A stretch of 64,000 nucleotides of DNA, from contig CAKMRJ010005745.1 of NCBI GenBank assembly GCA_928212115.1, positions 224,821,096 to 224,885,095 of the forward strand, written 5' to 3'. The position numbers were made by a program, and so were the translations under genes. This DNA comes from Lactuca virosa (lineage: Eukaryota > Streptophyta > Magnoliopsida > Asterales > Asteraceae). The notes below the pieces were generated by a model that had not been told where the DNA came from, ran no database searches, and was given only the letters and a program-made list of their open reading frames with translations. Position 1 is the stretch's first letter. The number at the start of each line of letters is the position of its first letter. Positions 44,500-53,941 of this stretch are shown here, in pieces.

Positions 44500-44564
44500 C
44501 TACGCATATCATAATATAAGCACAACACCTCAAACTCAACATAAATAAATGAAAGGATACATAC
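44500..44564 (-). other. Candidate gag/protease intron in element E (65 nt)
   Basis: Sense start GTATGT, end GCGTAG. Gag frame and protease frame differ; removing exactly 65 nt joins them at phase 1 in a Gly codon, giving DVVAG followed by TFPVN. Without splicing the Gag frame stops soon after the 5' splice site (44536). Same codon position as the 70-nt intron of B and the 66-nt intron of G. Confidence 0.75.
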
Positions 44565-45756
44565 CAGCCACGACATCGGGCGCTGCGCGGACCTCCTCTG
44601 CTATCAACTGGAAGGCTCTCCCGCGAGCCTTCGGTGCCTCGGCCTTCACCGACCGAACCTCAGTAGCTCGCACGGTGGCAGGGGCAGATCCCTGCTGTGC
44701 TCCCTGTGATGTCCCCCGCAGCTGCAGACACTCAACCTTCCGATGGCCCGTCTGGTTGCAATTAAAGCAAACCATGAATCCCTTGGGGCAATCCTTGGCT
44801 ATATGCCCTCCTTGCCACATTTGTAGCAAGCACCCGATCGACAAACCCCCTCATGTCCCTTGCCACACTTTCCGCAAGTGCGGCTCTTCCGGCCTCCAGA
44901 TCTCAAATCGGCGGGCTTTGCCTGCTTGGCTGCCGGCTGAGACTGTTCCGGCCGCCGATCCATCCCCCGAGACTCGGCCTCCTTCCTGGCCTGAGTCTCC
45001 AACTCAATCTCCCTCTTCCGGGCATTTGCCTGGAGCTCGGCAAATGTCCGGTAAGTCGAGTTCGATACGAACTCCCAAATATCCCTCCTCAAAATGCCCA
45101 AGTACCGGCTCATGCGTGCCTGCTCAGTAGACACCTGCTCAAGGCAGAACATCGCCCTCTCATGAAACTTCCTGGTAACCATAGTAACAGAATCAGTACC
45201 CTGCTTGAGGGTCAAGAACTCCTGAACCAACCGTTCCCTCTCCACTGGGGGAACATACTCGTCTCTGAAGATGGTGGTGAACCTTTCCCAAGTCACCTCT
45301 AAAATCTCTGCAAGAGTGAAGCTCGCCGTCACGAACTTCCATCAGTCCTTCGCTCCCAAGCGAAGCTGGTTCAACGCGAACCGTACCCTGAGATGCTCCG
45401 GACGTGAACACGTGTAGAAGCATCCCTGAATATCAGAAATCTATCTCATCGCAGCGATCGGATCCTGCGTCCCGTCAAACTCTGGTGGCTTCGTGTTGCT
45501 GAACTCTCGAAACAACGAGTCACCTCCCTGAGGCCTGGCAGCAGCCACAGCTGCAGTAGCTGCAGTAGCTGCAACCTCAGTCACCGCTGCGTACCGCTCA
45601 TCAAAAGTCTCAATCAATGTGGTCTTGGTAGACCCAAACATCTCCGGAATCTCGGCTCGAATCGCCGCTGCCACCTCATCGTGGATCATTTGACGAAGCT
45701 CCTCGTCGCTCATGTCGCTCGTCTCAGGTGTGTGGCGTGTCCCAACCATGATGTCT

Positions 45757-45852
45757 CTGAAATACAACATAATAATATCAGTGACTTGCTCGAGCATACT
45801 CGCACTCGATAACTCAACCCTACTTGTTCCATAGTACCCTAAGGATTCTTAC
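45757..45852 (-). other. Candidate leader intron of element E (96 nt)
   Basis: Sense GTAAGA at 45852 and TTTCAG ending at 45757, eight bases before the gag ATG. G has the same arrangement (49295-49386). Only two of three elements keep the 5' site, so this is tentative. Confidence 0.35.
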
Positions 45853-45863
45853 TTGGACTGCGC

Positions 45864-45920
45864 ACTGATCCGGTGTCTTCAGTAGTACGGGCCCTATACT
45901 ACCGTCCACACCGCATCAGT
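45864..45920 (-). other. Leader stem-loop of element E with GGGCCC loop
   Basis: Inner stem GTAGTA (45882-45887) / TACTAC (45897-45902), loop of 9 with GGGCCC. The outer stem differs in sequence from B and D but pairs: ACTGAT-C-CGGTGT (45864-45876) with ACACCG-C-ATCAGT (45908-45920), 12 pairs and one C-C mismatch. Confidence 0.75.
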
Positions 45921-46345
45921 ATTCACCCCAAGTCCTCCTCCTAGGATCCCATATGACAAGTACTCTACATCTCGCTGGCATAGGCTACCCTTCGGTAGAC
46001 CTCTCAAAAGCTCCTCATTGCTACCTACTCACTCTCAAGCATCACATAGCAGCATAAATCTTCCTAGGCTAAGGCATCACAAATCAGGCCACTCTAGTCC
46101 TAATATGAATACCTAGCCTACTCTAACATGCATATCATATCATATCATATCTCATAATACATAATGTAAGGGTATTTTGGGAAATCACCGTTCGGGCGCT
46201 GGCTGATCGTACACACTGCTCCGTTATGCCTTTCTCAAAATCTTTAACTCTCTTAGAAAAATTGTTTATTTTATTAAAAACTTTCTCAAATCCTCAGTTT
46301 GAGTTCAAATACATCCGAAGATGCATCCAAATCCCTCAAACCAAG

Positions 46346-46357
46346 GCTCTGATACCA
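46346..46357 (-). other. Primer binding site of element E
   Basis: Sense TGGTATCAGAGC, three bases inside the 5' LTR end. Confidence 0.9.
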
Positions 46358-46360
46358 ACT

Positions 46361-48054
46361 TGTAACAACGTAAATTTTCAAAACAAATTTTTTTCATTTT
46401 TAAATCATATTTTCAATCATCAAAACAATATCAAACAACTGCATCCAATGTTATCATAACAAACAAATCCCAGAATCTCAAAAGATTTCAAATACATAAA
46501 TCCTCTCAGTGTGTACGGATCATGCCGGCGCCTTCCCACGGTCCTCGCTAGTACCTGAAACACCCAACACAACAACTGTAAGCATAAATGCTTAGTGAGT
46601 TCCCCAAATACCACATACAACACATACGCCTTTCCAGGCCATAACTCTGTAGGACCTTCCGGTCCAAGTGTCTCAGGGGACTTCCGTCCCAAATCCTGGT
46701 AGACCTTCCGGTCCTACCCGTATCGACCTTCCGGTCCGTAACCTCTTGATCTTCCGGTCCATATCATCTTGACCTTCCGGTCCTTATCGTACATAACATA
46801 CATAATACATACATATCACATAACAACATACAGCTCATATATCTCATAGCATATAAGACCTTCCGGTCACACATAGGTACCCTTCCAGGTACAGTATAGT
46901 GAGAAGAGTCACCTGGGCTATCTCGGATAATCTCGCACACGTATACACTGATATAGCCTCCGCCTAAACACATAAAACAATTATCTCAAATCAATAACGG
47001 CTCTCCAGGCTAGACTAGTCTCTTCCATGTCCTCGAAGAAGGCTAAAAGACTATTTTACCCTTCAAATGGTCCACAAGTCTAATTGTTGACCAAACCCTA
47101 AAGTCAACAAAAGTCAACAGTCAAACTTTGACCAGACTCGTCAAGTGCACTCGTGTGACTCGGCGAGTCCATGCATGTCCTCTTCGCTCCTGGTCCTTAC
47201 TCGACTCGCTGAGTCAACCCTACGCTCAACAGGTTATCATAGGTCGCGAATCGCTGGGCAACCCGACTCGACTCGTCGAGTCCCTTATGGACTCGGCGAG
47301 TTCCTCCCATGAAAACATTCAAACAATCTTTTGAGGTCAGATCTGCTTTACCAACCAGTAGATCTAACCTTCTAACACTCGAAAGACATGTAAAGGTTCA
47401 AACTTTACGTTCATGCAATGCTTATAAGACCAAAAAACGGAGAAATAACCTTTATAATGGGGTTCTACTCTCAAGGCTCACATGAAACCTCATAAAGCTG
47501 GAAGCCTGGGACCTTTTGGACCTCTCAAGGTCCAGATCTATCATCTTTACCCAAAGGGACCTCATACGCTTCACAATCTAACTCAAAATTGTGCAAAGGA
47601 AACCCTAAATTAAAGGAATCTATGAAATACACGAAATGGGAAGGATCTTGTACCTCAAAACGTGAATCTCAGTGTCAACAACACAGATCCAAGCTCCACA
47701 ATCGATCTAGCTTGGATTTTCCCACTCCTTCTTGCAAGATAACACCAAAGGATGAAGAATTAGCCTCCAAATTGCTCTCTAAGTTCTCTTTGCTCTCTAT
47801 GGTTTTCACAGGGGAGTAGTGGCCGCAAATGATGGCCATAAGGGCCTTTAAATAGGGCTCAGGCCCTGAGATTTAGGGTTTCACTTTACAGCGCGGACTC
47901 GCCGAGTCCACTCATCGACTCGTCGAGTCCGGTCATTAATCCAGACAAGAACTCGCGATCCTACTCGGCGAGTCTGAGCGTCTACTCGGCGAGTCCCTCC
48001 ATAAAACTCAATATAAATAATTAAAATAAGATACCTGGGAATCAGGATGTTACA
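46361..48054 (-). repeat. 5' LTR of element E
   Basis: 1,694 bp, close copy of 39255-40928. Hairpin TAAGCA-TTTA-TGCTTA at 46579-46594, GGACC-TTCC-GGTCC repeats at about 46650-46790, palindromes at about 47155-47310 and 47895-48000, TATA-like box at 47847-47854. Here several ACTCG-N-CGAGT motifs are intact that are mutated in the 3' LTR. Confidence 0.92.
47847..47854 (-). promoter_or_regulatory. TATA-like box of the 5' LTR of E
   Basis: Sense TATTTAAA, with palindromes ACTCG-N-CGAGT at about 47895-47935 just upstream (sense). Confidence 0.5.
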
Positions 48055-48059
48055 TGCTC

Positions 48060-48600
48060 CGTGCGGTAGCCAACAAACCCTGGAGCAAGCCAGATATGAG
48101 CTGAGGGCCGGGAGGGCATGCCAGACTCATATTGAGGGCTCATGAGCACTCAAGATACGAGCTAAGGGCCGGAATGGGCATGCCAGACTCGTACTAAGGG
48201 CTTAGTAATATTCAGTCCGAGGACTGATCAGGCCGGGGAGCAAGCCAGACATAAGCTATGGGCCCCAGGGGCAAACCAGACTTATGTTGTTGGCTCAGGG
48301 GTAATCCACTCGGTTAGTTGTGGACCCATTGCAGCCTGTTATTATATATACTCTTTTTTGTGTATTGATATTTTGGGGGAAACTCACTAATCTTTTGGCT
48401 TACAATTTTGGATTATATTTTAGGTACCTCAGAGGATCGCGGGAAGGCGAAGGCGTGATCGTACACCTAGTCGAGTTTTGTTTTTATGATTTTGGGAATA
48501 CCCTGATATTGCACCTGTTTTGAAAACTATTTGTAGACAATGATGACTTATGGGTTGATTTAAAAAGTTTAAATTTTTCATGAATTTTATGTATGTTACA
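48060..48600 (+). repeat. 5' LTR of G, second part
   Basis: Contains GAGCAAGCCAGA...GAGGGC tandem-like blocks (about 48070-48260), the shared GGGGGAAACTCAC block with a mutated hairpin (48388-48402), and GGTACCTCAGAGGATCGC. Ends GTATGTTACA at 48600. Confidence 0.88.
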
Positions 48601-48603
48601 AGT

Positions 48604-48615
48604 TGGTATCAGAGC
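48604..48615 (+). other. Primer binding site of element G
   Basis: TGGTATCAGAGC, three bases after the 5' LTR end. Confidence 0.92.
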
Positions 48616-49231
48616 CTTGGTTTGAGTGAATTGGAGGAACACTCATGTGAATCCAGTCTCAAACTGAGGAAAATATTTTAAAAATGATTTTCAAATGGGT
48701 TTCAAAATAATCAAGGAGGATCTGATGTGTACGATCAGCCGAAGCCAGTAAGTAGACCCCAAATTACCATATGGTTATTTGATATGATGATATGTTAGAA
48801 CAGCATGGTAGCGATAGGCTAGGGATCTTCAGGATTTTGAATGATAGAATTGCCTGATTATATGATTTCTAATAGCCTAGGGTTCTTCTCTAATGAATTT
48901 GACATCATTTTTCAGTTGATTAGTGTATGCATCATGGTCATGGATAACTAAGATTTTATAGCCTGAGAATGTTTGGTCTGGCCTTCTTTCCTGTTCTTAT
49001 TTGATGAAGGGGTTAGGGTAGGATCAGATATTCGACTGGGTATACGGTCCAATGTTATGTATGACTAGCATACACAAGTGTTGCAGGGTTGGTTGAAGTT
49101 TCATGGATGAGTTACGTGGGGTCAGTGGGACGGTATTAAGATGTTTACCCTTTCCTATAGAGAGTGAGGATTGAGTGTCTGATTATGCTATCGAGTGTTG
49201 TTAGGGTGTTGTGATGATCCTGTGAGAGAAA

Positions 49232-49294
49232 TATGGGTAGGTGTGGAAGGTTGTATGGGCCCGTACTACTGAAAGCGCATGACCTGTACGCATA
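49232..49294 (+). other. Leader stem-loop of element G with GGGCCC loop
   Basis: Inner GTTGTA (49250-49255) / TACTAC (49264-49269), one mismatch, loop TGGGCCCG. Outer arms near TATGGGTA (49232-49239) and TACGCATA (49286-49293) pair at 7 of 8. About 95 nt before the gag ATG at 49388. Confidence 0.65.
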
Positions 49295-49386
49295 GTAAGG
49301 AAGTCGCAACCCCTAGGGCTTTGTTAGGAGTTGGTTCCCCTATTATGATTTGAGTGTTATATGATATCCTCCTGGTTTATTTTCAG
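49295..49386 (+). other. Candidate leader intron of element G (92 nt)
   Basis: GTAAGG at 49295 and TTTTCAG ending at 49386, one base before the gag ATG. Matches the position and size of the candidate in E. Tentative. Confidence 0.35.
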
Positions 49387-49925
49387 TATGGTGACTACGC
49401 TTCGAGTTGAGGCAGGGTCTGGTTTGGGATTAGGAGCTGGCCGTCAGGGTGAGTCAGCTGCGTTGGATGACAGGATCCGGGAGATCCTGTAGGAGGAGTT
49501 TGTTGCTCGTTTCCGAGCTCAGTTGCCAGAGGTATTTGGGTCTATCAAGACCACCATGATTGAGTACTTTTATGAGCGCTATGTTCCTTTGTCTGAGACT
49601 ACTGTTGCTGCTGCTGCCACTAAAGTTGTTGCGGCTACATGGGTTGGATCGGGTCGGGTTTTTCAGTATCAGGACTTCAACAATACGAAGCCCCGACTTT
49701 CGATGGGATACAGGACCCGATCATCGCCATGAGGTGGCTATCTGATATGGAGGAGTTTTTCTTCACTTGTGAAGGCCAACTGTCCCTCGCTTGCAGCTAG
49801 ACCGGCGCAGGCTTCTTTGAGGATCACTGATGGGAGTCAGAGCAGGGTGGAGCCCCCGAGGGCTCGAGGTCGCGCTTTCCAGCTCACTGCCGAGGAGGCC
49901 AGTGCAGCTCCAGATGTTGTGACCG

Positions 49926-49991
49926 GTATGTTTCTATCCCTTGTTCTGTTGATTATGTTTTATTTTATGCTTATCTATGTACCTCTGTTAG
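49926..49991 (+). other. Candidate gag/protease intron in element G (66 nt)
   Basis: GTATGT at the start, TGTTAG at the end, T-rich. It falls in the same codon as in E, giving DVVTG followed by TFLVN after removal. Here the length is a multiple of three and the decayed copy is open through it. Confidence 0.65.
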
Positions 49992-52446
49992 GTACGTTCC
50001 TAGTGAACTATTTTCCTTCTCTAGAATTTCTAAACGGGGTTTCAGCATCATCAATGTACCAGGGTTGTATTATGGAGATCTTCGGGGGTCCCTTATCCAA
50101 TCGTTTTGATCCCAATCCCCATGGGGGACGTCTGTGTGATTATGGGTATGGACTGGCTGAGTCGTTTCGCTGCTATGGTTTTTAGAACCCCAAGTGGGGG
50201 AGAGCTGGTTATCTATGGAGAGGGCACCAGGATGGGTTCAGGGTTTTGTTCTGCATCCCGAGCTCAACAATATATTCAGCACGGATGTGCGGGTTATTTA
50301 GCTTATGTGATGGATACGCGTGTTGGGGGTCAGGTTTCAGTTTTAGAGGTCCCAATTGTTAGGGAGTTTGCCGATGTATTTCTGGAGGAATTACCCGGTG
50401 TGCCTCCTGTGAGGCAGGTCGAGCTCAGGATTGACCTTGTGCCAGGTGCATCCCCGAATGCCAAGGGGCCGTATCGCTTGAGATGCAAGAGTTGTCATCT
50501 CAGTTGTTGGACCTGCTAGGAAAGCAGTTCATTAGAGCGAGTGGTTCTCCGTGGGGAGCGCCAATTTTGTTCGTCAAGAAGAAGGACGGTTCACACTGGA
50601 TGTGTATAAACAAGCTAACGATGAAAAAGTGTTATCCCCTTTTGCGGATTTATGGCCTCTTTGATCAGTTGCAGGGTGCATATTGGTTCTCCAAGATAGA
50701 TATGAGGTCCGGATATCATCAAGTAAGGGTTAGAGGAGGACTTGGAGAAGACCGCGTTCGGACTCGTTATGGGCATTACGAGTTTGTGGTGATGCAATTT
50801 CGTCTCACCAGTGCGCCTGCAGTATTTATGGATTTGATGAATCAATTATGAAGGTCGATGCTCGATCGTTCAGTTATCGTATTTATTGATGATATGTTGG
50901 TATATTCGAAGACCAGAGAGCAGCATGAAGAGGATCTTTGCGAGCTTCTGGGGGTTTTGAGGCGAGAACGACTTTAAGCTAAGTTCTTGAAGTGCGAGTT
51001 TTGGTTACGAGAGGTTCAGTTCCTTGGACACCTCGTTAACCAGGATGGGATATTGGTCGATCCGGCCAAGATCGAGGTTGTGATGCAGTGGGAGATTCCG
51101 AAATTTACCTCGGATATCAGGAGTTTCTTGGGTCTGGCAAGATATTATCGGAGATTCATTCAGGATTTCTCCAAGATTTTAGTACCCGTCACTCGTTTGA
51201 CGATGAAGGGGGTGGATTTCCGGTGGGGCCCTCAGCAACAGTCAGCATTTGAGACCCTTCGAGAGAGATTATGTGAGGCCCCGATTTTGACCCTCCCAAA
51301 GGGAATTTTAGGATTTTGTGGTATTATGTGATGCATCCATCACTGGTTTGGGGGTAGTGCTCATGCAGAGAGGATGGGTGATAGCATATGCTTCGCACTA
51401 GCTGAACCCACACGAAACGAGGTACCCCACGCATGATCTGGAGTTGGGGGAATTGGTTTTTGCCCTCAAGATTTGGAAGCATTATCTTTATGGGGTCCGC
51501 TATACTAACTACACGGACCACAAGAGTTTGATACATATTACGAATCAGCCGAACCTGAACATGAGGCAGCGCAGGTGGCTGGACGTAGTCAAGGATTATG
51601 AATGCGAGATCCTTTACCATCCGGGTAAAGCGAATGTGGTGGAGGATGCTTTGAGCCGCAATTCGGCTGGGTCTTCAGATGGGGTATCGTGTATGAGGAT
51701 ATTAGTGGATTCTCCGCTTATGGGTTTGATTAGGGAGGATCAGGCCGAGGGTATTCGGGAAGAGAACTGGAAGATAGAGAGAATCAGAGGTGACATCGCT
51801 AGATTTGTTTCAGATAGTCATGGATATTTGACCCGTTGTAGTCGGGTATAGGTTCCTATGTCTGGTGGGGTTATACAGATGGTGTTGGAGGAGGCTCATA
51901 AGTCTCAATTTTCTATACATCCGCGGGCCACCAAGATGTATTAGGATCTGAGATTGAGCTATTGGTGGCCGTGTATGAAGAGGGACATCGCCTGGTACAT
52001 GGAGAGGTACATGATTTGCAGGATGGTCAAGGTTGAGCATTAGAGGCCGCATGGAAAGCTGTAGCCTCTGGAGGTTCCCATGTGCAAATAGGAGCAGATT
52101 TCGATGGACATCATCACCAAGTTGTCGAAGACGACAAAGGGTTTTGATGCTATTTGGGTCATCGTGGATCGATTGACCCAGAGTGCCCACTTCCTGACGA
52201 TTCGGGAGAGTTCTTTAGCCGAGAAGTTGGCCGATGTGTATATTTGCGAGATCGTTGCTCGCCATGGGGATTCGTTCTCCATTGTTTCTGACCGTGATGT
52301 TCGGTTCACCTCCCGTTTTTGGCAGAAGTTCGTAGCAAGGAAGTACCTTTGGTAAAGGTACGATGGAATCACCAGGGGGCTCTGAGTGGACCTGGGAGCC
52401 GGAGGCTGAGATGCGGGAAAATTATCCGCATTTTTTCAGCAGAGCA

Positions 52447-52464
52447 GACTTCGAGGGCGAAGTG
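52447..52464 (+). other. Pre-PPT stem-loop of element G
   Basis: GACTTCG / CGAAGTG around AGGG; six of seven pairs kept. Followed by PPT-like ACGTGGGGGAGAGT. Confidence 0.62.
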
Positions 52465-52484
52465 TAGCTCACGTGGGGGAGAGT

Positions 52485-53941
52485 TGTAACATCCAAATTT
52501 CTAGGTATGAGATTTATTCCATTTATGCATGTTTTTCCTTTGGAACACGGTGTGGTGAAGCCTCACCACGGTGTGTTGAGGAAATTCTAGGCCTCGTGTT
52601 TTTATAGACCAACACAACGTGTTGATGGTCAAACACGACGTGCTGGTGGCTGGTTGAGAAAACCTAAATTTTAGGGTTTTGCACCCTATATAATCTCCTT
52701 AAGTCCCAAGGGCTGGTCTTTCATCAGCCTCCAATTCCCCATATCGACCCTTGAGAACCCTAATAATCTTTTCCTCTCGTTTGTGAGCTATTGTGATATT
52801 TTGGAGCCAAAGAAGAAAGAAGTTGGAAAAAGTAAGCAAGGATCCAGCAAGCAAGCCCTCATCTTTCAGTTTGACACTATTCTGGACCTTCGTAAGTGTC
52901 CAAGATCCGATTTTTATTCGTCTATGTTGCTAGATCTTGAGTTTTGTCCCTTTTTCTTGTACTTCTTGAGTGAGGGAATGGTTGGATCTCAAAATGTTAG
53001 CAACTTTATGAATCTCCAGGTTTAGATGAGCTTGTAGAGTCCTGGATCTGGCCTATAGTCGAGTTTTGATGAGATGCATGGAGATTAGGTCATAAATACC
53101 CATTTTGACCTATTTTGGTTTCAAGACATGGAAGGGTCATGCATGTCTATAAATCACCGACCTTTAGGATGGTTTTGGTTCTAGAATATCTTCTGGAAAG
53201 GTTGGGTTTTAGACTTCAAAGATTTAGTGCTTATTGGTTAAGCTCTTGAATCTCCAAACCTTGTGGTTGGGTTTTTGGACCCTTGGAGTAGTTTCAATGG
53301 ATAAAGTTGGAAACTTTATCCTTCTTGATAGCATTTGGGTCTAGATCTGAGCCTTGGAGTCCCTGGAATCGGAGAATACATCTGAATGTATTAAGCTGTT
53401 GGAACTCGGGAAAACACGGCGTGTTTGCAAGCCAACACGGCCTGTTGGCTGGGGTTTTCCCGACCATCTCAATATAACGAAACACGACGTGTTTACTAGT
53501 AAACACGGCGTGTTGGGTCAACATGGACTGTTGACCTTGACCGTTGACTTTGACTTTAACCAAGTTTGACCTTGAGGGTAGCAAGGCATACATAAGTTGT
53601 GGGCCCTAGGGGAAAACCAGACTTATGCTGTGGGCTCATAGGTAATCCTGTCTGTTAGCTGTGGACCCAATGCATGCTGTTATTATATGTACTATTTGTT
53701 GTGTATTGGTATTTTGGGGGAAACTCACTAAGCTTTGGGCTTACAGTTTTGGATTATGTTTCAGGTACCTCAGAGGATCGCATGAAGGCGAATGCGTGAT
53801 CGTACACCTCCTCGAGTTTTGTTTTTATGATTTCGGGAATACTCTAATATTGAACATGTTTGGAAAACTATTTTTCGAAAATGATAATTTATGGGATTTT
53901 TTTATAACTTTAAATTTTTCATGAATTTTATGGATGTTACA
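52485..53941 (+). repeat. 3' LTR of element G (internally deleted)
   Basis: 1,457 bp, TGTAACATCC...GATGTTACA. Compared with the 5' LTR, about 520 bp are missing at 53580, between TTGACCTTGAGGGTA and GCAAGGCATACATAAG. TATA box 52687-52693, AACACG-N-CGTGTT palindromes at about 52545-52640 and 53412-53515, hairpin TAAGC-TTTGG-GCTTA at 53729-53743. Confidence 0.9.

Larger units (their letters stand above)
40946..45749 (-). pseudogene. gag-pol of element E, multiply broken
   Basis: Gag begins at the ATG at 45749 (MVGTRHTPETSD). Frame breaks lie near 45440 and 45330. Gag resumes at 45332 with CCHC knuckles (CYKCGKEGH..., CFNCNQTGHRKVEC; frameshift near 44800). A 65-nt intron is at 44500-44564, then protease (LFDSGASRSF). 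RT starts at 43800-43740 and is broken by a ~320-bp low-complexity block (about 43352-43680). RT resumes by 43304, but the catalytic FIDD reads FIDY near 43215. RNase H spans about 42900-42480 with a frameshift at the PTHDLEL position. The integrase front (about 42280-41865) is badly damaged, its core is 41863-41339, and the chromodomain end is 41290-40982, then two stops before DFVGKV at 40946. No active product possible. Confidence 0.88.
39255..48054 (-). mobile_element. Element E: complete Ty3/gypsy element with broken gag-pol
   Basis: 8.8 kb, minus strand, perfect TSD TGCTC (39250-39254 and 48055-48059) in the 5' LTR of G. 5' LTR 46361-48054, PBS 46346-46357, leader stem-loop 45864-45920, gag-pol 45749-40946, PPT about 40931-40942, 3' LTR 39255-40928. 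LTRs are nearly identical over long stretches, yet the coding region has many breaks, including a low-complexity insertion in RT. It may have been copied while already defective. Confidence 0.93.
49388..52467 (+). pseudogene. gag-pol of element G, with large deletions and many stops
   Basis: Gag ATG at 49388; TAG at 49490 (codon 35). A deletion near 49764 joins the Gag N-terminus to the last zinc knuckle (KANCPSL), losing most of Gag. A 66-nt intron-like segment (49926-49991) precedes the protease remnant, which has lost the DSGA active site (VSASS region). RT is in pieces: 50106-50519, 50483-50851, then FIDD near 50882. RT thumb and RNase H span 50987-51851 with frame breaks, the integrase front 51850-52100 has stops, and its core 52104-52355 contains VDRLTQS and SDRDVRF. 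A second deletion near 52331 removes the last catalytic Glu, the GPY/F module and most of the chromodomain. The tail (WTWEPEAEM...DFEGEV) ends at TAG 52465-52467. Confidence 0.87.
37816..53941 (+). mobile_element. Element G: Ty3/gypsy element, host of element E
   Basis: Plus strand. 5' LTR 37816-39254 and 48060-48600 (split by E), PBS 48604-48615, leader stem-loop 49232-49294, gag-pol remnant 49388-52467, PPT about 52472-52484, 3' LTR 52485-53941. TSD AGAAA (37811-37815) / AGAAT (53942-53946), one mismatch, in the extra ORF of H2. Without E it is 7.3 kb. The 3' LTR is about 520 bp shorter than the 5' LTR because of an internal deletion. Many stops; old and dead. Confidence 0.9.
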
